Made by a program: the position numbers and the translations under genes | In this document: positions 8,855 to 17,890 of the stretch, one piece after another | Layout: the number at the start of each line of letters is the position of its first letter | Position numbering within the stretch: position 1 is the first letter of the stretch | Notes under the pieces: model-generated | Seen by the model: only the letters and a program-made list of their open reading frames with translations | Database searches by the model: none | What the model was told of the DNA's origin: nothing | Origin: Algoriphagus iocasae | Lineage (GTDB): Bacteria; Bacteroidota; Bacteroidia; Cytophagales; Cyclobacteriaceae | NCBI RefSeq assembly: GCF_014206875.1 | Contig: NZ_JACIJO010000003.1 | Coordinates: 536,066 to 600,065, forward strand | Direction: 5' to 3' | DNA length: 64,000 nt

Positions 8855-9946
8855 ATGAAAAAACATATTGAAAAGATATTAATCACCGATGATTTTACTT
8901 TGGTAAATCTGGTTAAACTAGGTAAAGCCAAGTTAAAAATTCTGGTGGGTACCATATTGGCTTTTATCTTATTTGGGATTATTTATTACAGTACAACCCC
9001 CGAATCATATTCTGCTCAATCAATTTTGCTGGTAGAGTCACAAACTTCCAATGCTGCGGGAGGATTGGGATCTTTGGCCCAGGTTGCAGGATTTTCAATG
9101 CCTGGTTCTACAAGAGAACTGGCCACTTTGGATCCCGCTCTTTATCCCTTCATTGTTCAAAGCAAACCATTTTTAGAGGATTTAATGAATTCAAAAGTGA
9201 AATCGGAACTTTACCCTGATTCTGTTTCTCTCTTTAAATACATGGTTGAAACAAGGCCTGAAAATTCTATTTCCAAGTTTATTAAAAGCCCTTTATCAGT
9301 CTTTAAAAGTGGAGTAACAGTTAATGACAAAGAGAGAGAGACTAATGCGATCAAGGAAAGAACAAAGTATGAACCTTTAGAAATTTATGCTATCAATCAA
9401 ATAGGAGGAAGAATAACAGCAAACTCAGAAGGTAGTCTCCTTTATTTGATAACTAATATGCCTGAAGCAGATTTAGCATTTCAATTTTCCAAAATGGTGA
9501 AAAGTTTATTGATTGAGTATGCAACCAAATACCTTCAGGAAAAACAAAAAAGCCATGTAGATTATCTTGAAGTTCAATACACCAAGAGTGAGGAAGGCTT
9601 TAAAGATGCTCAAAATGCTCTAACTTCCTTTAAAGAAAGGAATCAGGGATTGTTTTTGGAAAGTATGAAAGCGATAGAACAAAACTTGAATGCAGAGTAT
9701 AATTTAAAGTTTGAGCTTTATAGAACAATTGCAAAAGAACTGGAGACTTCCAAAATTGAACTTAATAACCAAAAGCCAATTTTTTCTGAAATGGAGCCGG
9801 CATTTATTCCCAACAGACCAACTGCTCCTAATTTAATGTTGACTTTAGCATTCAGTTTAGCTCTTGGATTTGTTTTTGGAATAATTTTGATCTTTTTGAT
9901 TTACATAAAGGCTTACCTAAAACTGCATCAAGGTTCTACTGAATAA
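8855..9946 (+). CDS. wzz: Wzz-type polysaccharide chain-length determinant (PCP, no kinase)
   Basis: This 363-residue protein has one membrane segment near residues 31-48 (ILVGTILAFILFGIIYY), a large periplasmic region with an amphipathic coiled coil (about residues 220-300), a PNRPTAPN proline motif and a C-terminal membrane segment (LTLAFSLALGFVFGIILIF). This is the layout of polysaccharide co-polymerases that set glycan chain length. No Walker motifs follow, so it is an O-antigen-type Wzz and not a kinase. The full Wza/Wzc pair lies separately at 17891-21098, so this gene probably serves a second glycan with the nearby Wzx and Wzy. Confidence 0.88.
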   Translation: MKKHIEKILITDDFTLVNLVKLGKAKLKILVGTILAFILFGIIYYSTTPESYSAQSILLVESQTSNAAGGLGSLAQVAGFSMPGSTRELATLDPALYPFIVQSKPFLEDLMNSKVKSELYPDSVSLFKYMVETRPENSISKFIKSPLSVFKSGVTVNDKERETNAIKERTKYEPLEIYAINQIGGRITANSEGSLLYLITNMPEADLAFQFSKMVKSLLIEYATKYLQEKQKSHVDYLEVQYTKSEEGFKDAQNALTSFKERNQGLFLESMKAIEQNLNAEYNLKFELYRTIAKELETSKIELNNQKPIFSEMEPAFIPNRPTAPNLMLTLAFSLALGFVFGIILIFLIYIKAYLKLHQGSTE

Positions 9947-9950
9947 TTTG

Positions 9951-10931
9951 ATGATTTCAGTAATTATCCCATTTTACAATAATGCTGATTTCCTGAGGGA
10001 AACTCTTTTGTCAGTCGCAGGACAAACAATTAGTGATTGGGAGTGTGTACTAGTTGATGATGGGTCAACTGACAATTCATTGCAGATAGTTAAAGAATTT
10101 GCTGAAAAAGATTCAAGGTTTAAATGGTTTTATAGACCTGAAAGTCTTCCAAAAGGAGCTAACTCTTGCAGAAATTTTGGTGTAAAGAAATGTAAGGGTA
10201 GCCATCTTCTTTTTTTGGATGCTGATGATATAATTTCTACGAAGTGTTTAGAGCTTAGAGAAAATAGGATGAAAGATGAGGATTTGATCGTTTTTTCAAC
10301 AGCTCATTTTTCAGGAAATAAAGAGGATGGAACAGATTTCTTTCCTGGATTGAAATTAAATTTCTCTCCTATTTACTACAGAAACATGTTTCTGGACTAT
10401 AGCATACCATGGCATGGGAGTAGTGGACTTTGGTCTAAAGTTTTTTTTGAAAGGATAGGAGGTTTTGATCCGGGATTATTAAGATTTCAAGATGTTGATT
10501 TGCACGTCAGAGCTCTGAATGAAAAAGAAATTTCCTTCAAAATGGATTATTCAACAGGTTATACATCTTTTTATAGAAAATCCCTGTACCACCAAAAAGT
10601 TACTTTAGAAAAGCGGAGATTTATTTTAAATCAAGCATTTATATATGCATCCAAAATGAAGAAAGAGCTAGATCATAAGGACTTCGTATGGATCGAAGGG
10701 TTATTTGTTTATATACTCTTTAGATTTGAAGAAGTGTTTAGTACCTCAGATCTTCAAAAAGTCAATGATTTGTGTGATTTAATAGGAGAGAAGAAGAACG
10801 CATTTTCAAAAGAATTTTTATCAATGTTGAAGATGTATGAGTCATTTTTGACCAGGCCAAATAGGCTAAGGAAATATGCTTCTTATTTTTTTTATAGGAA
10901 ATACGTCTGGAAAAAAAGTAAAGGAATTTGA
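9951..10931 (+). CDS. GT2 family glycosyltransferase
   Basis: This 326-residue protein starts at the ATG at 9951 (MISVIIPFYNNADF); a TTG directly before it is in frame but unnecessary. The GT-A core is clear: CVLVDDGSTDNS (about residue 34), GANSCRNFGVKKCKG (about 65) and the DxD segment LFLDADDI (about 88). The C-terminal third is divergent. It overlaps the Wzy candidate by four bases. The transferred sugar cannot be predicted. Confidence 0.88.
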   Translation: MISVIIPFYNNADFLRETLLSVAGQTISDWECVLVDDGSTDNSLQIVKEFAEKDSRFKWFYRPESLPKGANSCRNFGVKKCKGSHLLFLDADDIISTKCLELRENRMKDEDLIVFSTAHFSGNKEDGTDFFPGLKLNFSPIYYRNMFLDYSIPWHGSSGLWSKVFFERIGGFDPGLLRFQDVDLHVRALNEKEISFKMDYSTGYTSFYRKSLYHQKVTLEKRRFILNQAFIYASKMKKELDHKDFVWIEGLFVYILFRFEEVFSTSDLQKVNDLCDLIGEKKNAFSKEFLSMLKMYESFLTRPNRLRKYASYFFYRKYVWKKSKGI

Positions 10932-12130
10932 AGGCTTATTACCAAAATGTGGAATTTTGGCACCTTTTAACCCTGCCACTTTATTTCATCATTGTGTATT
11001 TGGTGTTAACAATCATAGCAAAAAAGATTTTGCTGGCAGACTCCAAATATATAAACATCCATTTTTTAGGAGTATTACTTTTTTATTTGGCTATTGGTTT
11101 AGTTGATTTTAAAATAAAATTGATTCCTTATTTTCCAGATACTAACTTGTTTACCAGAATTTTGGAAACTGGAATTACTCCAAGTAATCAATCAGTAGGT
11201 GTTAAAATAGGATATAAGTTTTTGGCTATTCCAATATATCACCTTACACTAAAGTCCATTTTCAATTACTTTTTATTTAATGCGCTATTCTTTCAATTGG
11301 GGTTGGTTTTCCTTGCAGGAGCCTTTAATCGAACTTATCAACTTAAAGATGTTTGGGTTCAGCGTTTCTTTTTGATTTTAGGAGTGTTTATTCCATCCAT
11401 CATCGTGTATTCATTTACTCCCCTCCGGGAAAGCTATTTTGTCTTGGCATTAGGTTTATTCTTTTATGGAATGACTTCAAAAAACAAAATGAACGTTTTC
11501 CTATTCTTAGGTATCATATTAGCCGGAATTTTAAGAATTCAATTACTGCTTTATTTTTTCATTGTCATTGGATTACAAATTGTAGTAAATCTAAAATTAA
11601 GTCGAAAAGCGATTTTAGTAATCGCACTTATTTTAATTCCCTTCTTATTTGTCGCTCTAAATTATTTGGCAACAAGTATTGTTGGGATTTCTATTTCTCC
11701 TGAAAGCCTCGCCTTATTTAGAAATGTACAACGAATCAATTATTTTGAGTCAGGAGTGACTTACCCCGAAGTAGATTGGACAAATTGGATAGATGTGATA
11801 TTGGATTTTCCAGGATTGTTTTTCCAGTTTTTCTTGGCACCTTTTCCAGTGATAATATTCATTCCATTTTGGACTAAATTAGCCTATTTTGCAGATGGAC
11901 TATATTTATTATTCATTCTTGGAATATCTCTTTTTTACTTAAAACATTGGAATCAATATGGTCTTTGGCTAATGTATATAGGGCTTTATGTGGCCATGTC
12001 TGCGTTCTTTGAGTTTCACCTGTTAGGTGCAGTTAGACATAGACTTCCAGCTACATTGCTTTTGACCAATCTTGCAGCACAATGCCTTGCATTTTACTAT
12101 CCTAAGTTTCGATGGGTTTTCAAGTATTAA
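10928..12130 (+). CDS. Wzy-type O-antigen/polysaccharide polymerase candidate
   Basis: This 400-residue polytopic membrane protein has roughly 10-11 hydrophobic segments and a TTG start overlapping the previous stop. Wzy proteins share little sequence, so the call rests on topology, on an Arg-containing loop (FTPLRESYFVLALG, about residue 163) and on its position among Wzx, Wzz and glycosyltransferases. It would join repeat units at the periplasmic face. The gene at 31634 is a second candidate with O-antigen ligase/polymerase features. The next gene overlaps it by 19 bases. Confidence 0.65.
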   Translation: MKAYYQNVEFWHLLTLPLYFIIVYLVLTIIAKKILLADSKYINIHFLGVLLFYLAIGLVDFKIKLIPYFPDTNLFTRILETGITPSNQSVGVKIGYKFLAIPIYHLTLKSIFNYFLFNALFFQLGLVFLAGAFNRTYQLKDVWVQRFFLILGVFIPSIIVYSFTPLRESYFVLALGLFFYGMTSKNKMNVFLFLGIILAGILRIQLLLYFFIVIGLQIVVNLKLSRKAILVIALILIPFLFVALNYLATSIVGISISPESLALFRNVQRINYFESGVTYPEVDWTNWIDVILDFPGLFFQFFLAPFPVIIFIPFWTKLAYFADGLYLLFILGISLFYLKHWNQYGLWLMYIGLYVAMSAFFEFHLLGAVRHRLPATLLLTNLAAQCLAFYYPKFRWVFKY

Positions 12131-12873
12131 TCTCTACAATGAATCCCAATCCAGAGGGATTTAAGGGGTATAGTTTTTCTACATTAGTTATTTCCCAAAA
12201 CTCAACTGAGAAAGAAGTTCGGGAAGAAAATTTCACTTTTTTGTCTTTTGATGAAAGAGGCTTATCAAAGAGTAGAAACAAAGCTTTGGATAATGCAAGC
12301 AAGGATTTAGCTCTGATTTCAGATGATGATTTAATTTATTGTGAAGGTTTTGAAAATAAAATTCAAGATGCTTTTGATCAATTTCCTGATGCTGATATCC
12401 TGACATTCAAAATAATAACTCCAGAAGGGAAACCCTATAAAAAGTATTCTTCAGAAAGTTTTAAGCACGACAGAAGTAGCATTTACAAAGTTTCCTCCGT
12501 TGAGATAGTAGTGAGAATTAAAAGTTTAAAAGATGCAGAGGTAAAGTTTGATGAAAACTTTGGATTAGGTTCTAAATTTCCAAGCGGAGAGGAGACAATT
12601 TTTCTTAATGATGCCATATCCAAAGGTCTGAATTTGTACTTTGTTCCTGAATATATAGTTTGCCATCCATTGGAAAGCTCTGGTAAAATCTTAGATGAAA
12701 AATACTTTAGAAGTAAAGGAGCACTAATTAAGAGGTTATATGGAAACTCCTTATTTTTAGGCTTAGGTTTTGCTTTTTTATTCAAACAATTTCTGAAACC
12801 AAGTCGGACTATTTCATTGAGAGATTCAATAAAAGAAAGTTTAAAAGGATTTAATTCTATTCAGAATTTTTAA
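12112..12873 (+). CDS. GT2-like glycosyltransferase, divergent
   Basis: This 253-residue protein keeps the second half of the GT-A core better than the first: ERGLSKSRNKALDNA (about residue 47) and ISDDDLIYCEGFE (about 67) correspond to the donor-binding and DxD regions. FGLGSKFPSGEETIFLNDAI (about 145-165) matches the ED acceptor motif of GT2 enzymes. The N-terminal strand (FQVLISTMNPNPEG) is short and lacks the usual VSVIIP. It starts 19 bases inside the Wzy candidate and overlaps the next gene by one base. Donor and acceptor are unknown. Confidence 0.78.
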   Translation: MGFQVLISTMNPNPEGFKGYSFSTLVISQNSTEKEVREENFTFLSFDERGLSKSRNKALDNASKDLALISDDDLIYCEGFENKIQDAFDQFPDADILTFKIITPEGKPYKKYSSESFKHDRSSIYKVSSVEIVVRIKSLKDAEVKFDENFGLGSKFPSGEETIFLNDAISKGLNLYFVPEYIVCHPLESSGKILDEKYFRSKGALIKRLYGNSLFLGLGFAFLFKQFLKPSRTISLRDSIKESLKGFNSIQNF

Positions 12874-13628
12874 TGTTAGTTTCTATAATTACACCTGTAC
12901 ATAATGCCTATTCCCATATTGAGGAAACTATTCAATCTATCCTGAATCAAACTTTTCAAGATTGGGAGCTTATTTTGATAGATGATTATTCAACAGATTC
13001 AGGAATCCATATTCTAAACAAATACGAAGGCCTAGATTTAAGAATTCACTTAATTGAAAACCCAAAGAATTTAGGAGCAGCAATCAGTAGAAATAAAGGT
13101 ATTGAGAAAGCAAAAGGAAGATTTATTGCATTTTTAGATAGTGATGATTTATGGGCTCCCAATAAATTAGAAATTCAGCTAAAGTTCATGCTGGATAACA
13201 AGCATGCTTTTACTTTTACTGGGTATCAAAAATTTAAAAATGGATCCATTGTAGGTAGACACCATGTCCCAAAAAAAGTAAACCACGAAGAGTTGTTGAA
13301 AACTTGCTCCATAGGTTGCTTAACAGCAATGTATGATACAGAGCAACTTGGTAAAGTTTACATGCCTATAATTTCAAGAAGACAAGATTTTGCTCTTTGG
13401 TTAAAAATTTTGAAAATGATTCCTTTTGCATATGGGATTGATAAACCTTTAGCACATTATAGATTGCGGGATGATTCTATTTCAGGTAATAAATTCAGAG
13501 CAGCCAGATACCAATGGAGGGTTTATAGGGAATTTGAGAATTTAAGCTTTTTAAAGGCTAGTTATTATTTTGCCCATTACGCTGTTTTTGGAGTTCTAAA
13601 AACCTATTTGCACAAAGCAAAAAAATAA
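12873..13628 (+). CDS. GT2 family glycosyltransferase
   Basis: This compact 251-residue GT-A enzyme opens with LVSIITPVHNAYSHIEETIQ. It carries ELILIDDYSTDSG (about residue 33), GAAISRNKGIEKAKG (about 65) and FLDSDDLW (about 88). A conserved ARRQDFALWLKIL-type segment follows (about 168, seen as SRRQDFALWLKIL). It resembles the teichuronic/capsule GT2 branch that transfers GalNAc-, Glc- or fucose-type sugars, but the donor is not predictable. It overlaps the previous gene by one base and is followed after one base by the next. Confidence 0.88.
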   Translation: MLVSIITPVHNAYSHIEETIQSILNQTFQDWELILIDDYSTDSGIHILNKYEGLDLRIHLIENPKNLGAAISRNKGIEKAKGRFIAFLDSDDLWAPNKLEIQLKFMLDNKHAFTFTGYQKFKNGSIVGRHHVPKKVNHEELLKTCSIGCLTAMYDTEQLGKVYMPIISRRQDFALWLKILKMIPFAYGIDKPLAHYRLRDDSISGNKFRAARYQWRVYREFENLSFLKASYYFAHYAVFGVLKTYLHKAKK

Positions 13629-13629
13629 A

Positions 13630-14493
13630 TTGAGTTATTTTATTTCAGTCATTATCCCACTTTACAAGGATTGGGAGAGACTTGGTTTTTGTTTACAAGC
13701 ATTAGAAAATCAAGATAGTCCTGAAGTGGAATTTGAAGTCATTATCGTAAATAATGACCCAAATGATACAAAGGAATTGGATATAAATTACTCTTTTCCA
13801 ATTCGATATTTAAAAGAGATTATCCCTGGTTCTTATGCTGCTAGAAACAAAGGGATTTCAGTGGCCAAAGGCGATGCATATATATTTACTGATTCGGACT
13901 GCATTCCATCTTCAAATTGGATCAAAACTTCGGTCTTTCTTTTGAATAGTTATTCGACTGATATTTTCGCTGGATCAATCAAACTCTTTTCAGAAATAGA
14001 TAATCGTTATGTCCGATTCGAAAAGGTTTTTGCCTTTCCAAATGAAAAATATGTAAACGATGAAAATTTTGGAGTTACTGCCAATTTGTTGGTTCGTAAA
14101 TCTGTTCTCGAAAAGATAGGAGGGTTCAATACGAAGCTTTTGACTGGAGGAGATTCAGAATTTTGTAACCGGGCTGTCAAAGAGGGATTTAAAATAGCTT
14201 ATTTCAATGATCTTCAAGTTTCTCATCCAGCCAGGTCTAGTTGGAAAGAATTAAGAGTTAAAGCAAAGAGATTTGGAGGAAGACTGCCTTCTGGAGGTAA
14301 TAAAACAATTATTTTTTTAAAACTGATTGGTAAGTTTAGAATTAGGTTAAAAGATATTCAAGAGATCTCTAAAATTCAGGATAATGGATTCTTCCAAAAG
14401 TTGGATTATTTTCTAATCAAACAAAACCTGAGGTGGGTAGAGGCAAAGGAGTCTATTTTTGTTTTTTTGGGCAAAAAAGCAGGTAGAAAGTAG
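13630..14493 (+). CDS. GT2 family glycosyltransferase, paralogue of the 7912 gene
   Basis: This 287-residue protein has a TTG start one base after the previous stop. It has VSVIIP-like ISVIIPLYKDWERL, FEVIIVNNDPNDT, PGSYAARNKGISVAKGDA and FTDSDCIP in the same order and spacing as the protein at 7912, then LLTGGDSEFCNRAVKEG as the acceptor motif. The similarity across the whole N-terminal half points to a local duplication followed by divergence. It may add a related sugar, or the same sugar at a second position. It is the last glycosyltransferase of block A. Confidence 0.88.
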   Translation: MSYFISVIIPLYKDWERLGFCLQALENQDSPEVEFEVIIVNNDPNDTKELDINYSFPIRYLKEIIPGSYAARNKGISVAKGDAYIFTDSDCIPSSNWIKTSVFLLNSYSTDIFAGSIKLFSEIDNRYVRFEKVFAFPNEKYVNDENFGVTANLLVRKSVLEKIGGFNTKLLTGGDSEFCNRAVKEGFKIAYFNDLQVSHPARSSWKELRVKAKRFGGRLPSGGNKTIIFLKLIGKFRIRLKDIQEISKIQDNGFFQKLDYFLIKQNLRWVEAKESIFVFLGKKAGRK

Positions 14494-14504
14494 GATAAAA
14501 TTGG

Positions 14505-16208
14505 ATGTCAAAAATTAAAAAACACATAAGTTTAGTTTTAACATTTTTCTTCTTTCATACTTCCTATGTCTTATTTGCTCAAAGCCTAAATGCTGATTAT
14601 CCGGTATTGGAGCAATATCTAAGACGTCAACAACTCCAAGGCGATTTTAGTCAAAGGTATTCCTTCAATTTAAGGCCAATAAGGTTTGATGGAAGAGATT
14701 CATCAAATACTTCTGAAATTATTTCCACCTATTTATCAGGTGAACCAATACCTAAAAGACCGAATCTAAGGTTTGCCATATTACCGGTTGTTTCTACCAC
14801 CGAATTGAACAGCAAAAGGCCATACGGTTGGGGAAACAAAGTTTTAACCCCTAACGTTGGTTTGCAAACATATATCAGTACCGGTTTTTATGCACGTTTC
14901 CATTTTCTAGAAATTCAATTTCAGCCTGAATATTCCTACTCTCAAAATAAGCCATATCAAGGATTCTCCGATAATTTCCCTCGAAAAGTAATAAGCTCAA
15001 GGTATTTCTATTGGAACAATGGGGATAATCCAGAGAGATTTGGAGATGGATCGATTTCTAGGTTTTGGTGGGGACAATCAAGCATTTCTATTTTGGCCGG
15101 CCCAATTCAAATTGGATTGTCAACCCAGAATATTTGGTGGGGCCCCGGTCAGTTTAACTCATTGATATTTAGTGATAATGCAGAAGGTTTTCCGCATCTG
15201 AGTTTAAATACGAGAAGGCCTGTCAAAACTTTTTTAGGTAATTTTGAAGGTCAGGTTTTGATGGGAAGATTGGAAAATAGTGGGTTTTTCCCCTCTCAGA
15301 TAGATAGTTTAAACAAAAACTTTTTCAGAAAATTTGATGGGGATTGGAGATACTTAAATGGTATTTCAATTACATATAATCCCTCTTTTCTAAAAAACTT
15401 GTTCCTTGGGTTTAGCAGAACTTTCCAGCAATACAATAAATATCGAGAAAAGACCTTCAATGATTATTTTCCGATTTTCGAAGTATTCCAAAAAAAAACA
15501 CTTTTTGAAAATGGTAATTCCGTCAATTATGATGGCAAGGGGCAGGACCAGCAAGTTAGTATATCCTTTAGATACATAATTCCAAAAGCAAATTTTGAAG
15601 TTTACGGAGAATTTGGCCGACGGGACCATTCATACGATTGGAGAGATTTCATTTTAAACCCTGAACATGCCAGAGCCTATATTTTCGGATTTCAAAAGCT
15701 TATAAAATTGCCTGTTCCTGATGAATTTATACAGGTTAGGGGAGAGGTCACTCATCAGCAGGAATCTATAAACCGATATGCAAGATATCCAGGTTTAATT
15801 GGAAACCAGACCTGGCATACCCATGGCTTAGCTAGGGGCTTTGTCAATTATGGACAAAGTCTTGGAGTTGGGGCAGGTGTAGGTTCAAATGTCCAGACTA
15901 TTGAAATATCAAAAGTCAGAAACCTAAATAAAAGAGGTATTGTACTTGAAAGATTGGCAAACAATCAAGACTTTTTTTACAGGGCTTTCGGTCAAAACCC
16001 TGAGAAAAAACCATGGATAGATTTAAGCTTAGGTTTTTTGTGGGATGAGAAGTTTGACCGATTGATTTTAAGCGGAAAAGCCCAATTCATAAAAAGCTAT
16101 AATTATCAATGGCAATCAGATGGATTAAGTACCGAAGACTATCCAAACGGTCAGAAATTATTGTCATTCTATGGGAGTTTTAATTTGATCTACAGGTTCT
16201 CAAAGTAA
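14505..16208 (+). CDS. wzi: Wzi-family capsule assembly outer-membrane protein
   Basis: This 567-residue protein has an N-terminal signal peptide (hydrophobic residues ~8-24, cleavage near LFAQS). The body is rich in aromatic residues and alternating strands typical of an outer-membrane barrel, including repeated WGPGQFNSLIFSDNAEGFPH and FGRRDHSYDWRDF-type segments. This matches the Wzi family, common at the end of Bacteroidota polysaccharide clusters, which helps anchor or assemble capsule at the surface. It is the last gene of block A and is followed by a 281-base gap containing a perfect hairpin. Confidence 0.85.
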   Translation: MSKIKKHISLVLTFFFFHTSYVLFAQSLNADYPVLEQYLRRQQLQGDFSQRYSFNLRPIRFDGRDSSNTSEIISTYLSGEPIPKRPNLRFAILPVVSTTELNSKRPYGWGNKVLTPNVGLQTYISTGFYARFHFLEIQFQPEYSYSQNKPYQGFSDNFPRKVISSRYFYWNNGDNPERFGDGSISRFWWGQSSISILAGPIQIGLSTQNIWWGPGQFNSLIFSDNAEGFPHLSLNTRRPVKTFLGNFEGQVLMGRLENSGFFPSQIDSLNKNFFRKFDGDWRYLNGISITYNPSFLKNLFLGFSRTFQQYNKYREKTFNDYFPIFEVFQKKTLFENGNSVNYDGKGQDQQVSISFRYIIPKANFEVYGEFGRRDHSYDWRDFILNPEHARAYIFGFQKLIKLPVPDEFIQVRGEVTHQQESINRYARYPGLIGNQTWHTHGLARGFVNYGQSLGVGAGVGSNVQTIEISKVRNLNKRGIVLERLANNQDFFYRAFGQNPEKKPWIDLSLGFLWDEKFDRLILSGKAQFIKSYNYQWQSDGLSTEDYPNGQKLLSFYGSFNLIYRFSK

Positions 16209-16261
16209 TTTATAGCTAAGCTACTAGTTTATCCAAATCCAAATAGTTTTGCTATCATTTC

Positions 16262-16288
16262 CAAATGAGTAACTTTGGTACTCATTTG
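16262..16288. terminator. Perfect 10-bp hairpin in the gap between blocks A and B
   Basis: CAAATGAGTA (16262-16271) and TACTCATTTG (16279-16288) are exact reverse complements around a seven-base loop. It lies 54 bases after the Wzi stop. There is no strong T run on either side, so it is not a textbook Rho-independent terminator. It could end block A transcription or act as an RNA structure in the leader of block B. The rest of 16209-16489 shows no convincing ORF or promoter. Confidence 0.4.
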
Positions 16289-16489
16289 AGAGATTAACTG
16301 TGCAGGTAAGTTTAATCTGATTTTTCAAAAGATAGATTTTAATTGAAATTCAGAAAGCTGCATACGTGCTGAGTAAGTTACCAAATTTTGTGACTGAAAG
16401 GGCGAAGCTTTGTTGTAAATGGAAGTTTTCCAGATCTCTGAAAGATTTTTAAGAATTAACCACTACTAAAAAAAAACGCATAGATTTTA

Positions 16490-17788
16490 ATGTTAACACC
16501 AATTAAAGATGTAAAAATTGCCGTTATAGGACTTGGATATGTTGGCCTTCCTTTGGCAGTAGAGTTTGCAAAGAAATTTCCTACAATAGGATTTGATATA
16601 GACTCAAAAAGAGTTGCTGAGCTCAACTCTGGCGTTGATCATACATTGGAGGTAGAAAACGATCTACTTCAATCTGTACTCATTTCTGATTCAAATGAAG
16701 GAAAAGGATTGCTTCCAAGTTCAGATTCTTCTGTTCTTGCTGATTGTAATATTTACATTGTTACAGTACCTACTCCTACCGATAAACACAACAGACCAGT
16801 ACTGACTCCTATGTTAAAGGCTTCAGAAAATATAGGGAATTACCTAAAAAAAGGAGATGTTGTTATTTATGAATCTACCGTTTATCCGGGAGTTACAGAA
16901 GATGAATGTGTCCCTGTTTTGGAACAAGTTTCTGGGCTGAAATTCAATGATGATTTCTTTGCAGGATATTCCCCAGAAAGAATCAATCCAGGAGATAAAG
17001 AACATACTGTTGCAAAAATTCTGAAAGTCACTTCAGGTAGTACTCCTGAAGTTGCAGAATATGTGGATCAATTATACCAAACAGTTATTACTGCTGGAAC
17101 TCATAAAGCATCTTCCATTAAAGTTGCTGAAGCAGCCAAAGTCATCGAAAACTCCCAAAGAGATATTAACATTGCTTTTGTCAATGAACTTTCAAAAATC
17201 TTCAATCTCATGGGAATTGATACCAATGAGGTTTTAGAGGCTGCCGGAACCAAATGGAATTTCCTAAAATTCAAACCAGGGTTAGTTGGAGGGCATTGTA
17301 TTGGAGTGGATCCATTTTATTTAGCACAGAAAGCTCAGGAATTAGGATATCATCCTGAAATTATCTTAGCAGGAAGAAGATTAAATGATTCCATGGGTAA
17401 GCATGTAGCTACCGAGGTAATCAAATTGATGATGCGTAAAGACCTTAAAGTGATTGACGCAAAGGTTTTAATTCTCGGGTTTACTTTTAAAGAAGATTGT
17501 CCTGATGTAAGAAATACCCGGGTAATTGATATTTACAAGGAATTGAAATCATTTGATATGGATGTGGATGTATATGATCCTTGGGCAAATCCTGATGAAG
17601 TAAAGCATGAATATGGAGTTGAAATTTCATCTGGGAAAAATATTCCTGACTTAAATGATTATTCAGCAATCATTTTGGCTGTTTCTCACAAAGAATTCGC
17701 AGCTTTGAAAATTCAAAAATCTGAAAACCAAGTTGTATTTGATGTAAAAGGATATCTTAAAAAAGAGGATGTTGATGCAAGGCTTTAA
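16490..17788 (+). CDS. UDP-HexNAc 6-dehydrogenase (TviB/WbpO type nucleotide-sugar dehydrogenase)
   Basis: This 432-residue enzyme oxidises C6 of a UDP-N-acetylhexosamine to the uronic acid using two NAD+. The Rossmann motif IGLGYVG is at residues 13-19. The catalytic Cys is at residue 270 in GLVGGHCIGVDPFY, and the C-terminal nucleotide-sugar domain has GFTFKEDCPDVRNTRV. The EVENDLLQ and SPERINPGD segments favour the TviB/WbpO/WbpA-like HexNAc branch over UDP-glucose dehydrogenase. It opens block B after a 281-base gap, upstream of Wza. Two AsnB-type amidotransferases in the window might convert such a uronic acid to its amide. Confidence 0.9.
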   Translation: MLTPIKDVKIAVIGLGYVGLPLAVEFAKKFPTIGFDIDSKRVAELNSGVDHTLEVENDLLQSVLISDSNEGKGLLPSSDSSVLADCNIYIVTVPTPTDKHNRPVLTPMLKASENIGNYLKKGDVVIYESTVYPGVTEDECVPVLEQVSGLKFNDDFFAGYSPERINPGDKEHTVAKILKVTSGSTPEVAEYVDQLYQTVITAGTHKASSIKVAEAAKVIENSQRDINIAFVNELSKIFNLMGIDTNEVLEAAGTKWNFLKFKPGLVGGHCIGVDPFYLAQKAQELGYHPEIILAGRRLNDSMGKHVATEVIKLMMRKDLKVIDAKVLILGFTFKEDCPDVRNTRVIDIYKELKSFDMDVDVYDPWANPDEVKHEYGVEISSGKNIPDLNDYSAIILAVSHKEFAALKIQKSENQVVFDVKGYLKKEDVDARL

Positions 17789-17840
17789 AGGGAACTTTTT
17801 GCGCTCCTAGAAATAAAAATTTAAAATTCTGATTAATTCT

Positions 17841-17848
17841 TATTTTTG
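17841..17848 (+). promoter_or_regulatory. Possible Bacteroidota -7 element upstream of wza
   Basis: TATTTTTG matches the Bacteroidota -7 consensus TAnnTTTG and lies 42 bases before the Wza start, in the 102-base gap after the dehydrogenase. No TTTG -33 element is found at the expected spacing, so this is a weak call. Confidence 0.2.
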
Positions 17849-17890
17849 AACCCAAATTCAAATTATCTCTATTTCGTTTAACTCTATTTC

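Noticed and set aside
11353..11703. 116-codon plus-strand ORF inside the Wzy candidate
   Set aside because: It overlaps a longer membrane-protein frame that fits its neighbours by coupled overlaps; the shadow frame has no recognisable domain.
16209..16489. JUMPstart/ops-like element for long polysaccharide operons
   Set aside because: No GGCGGTAGC-type core was found; only a plain hairpin is present.
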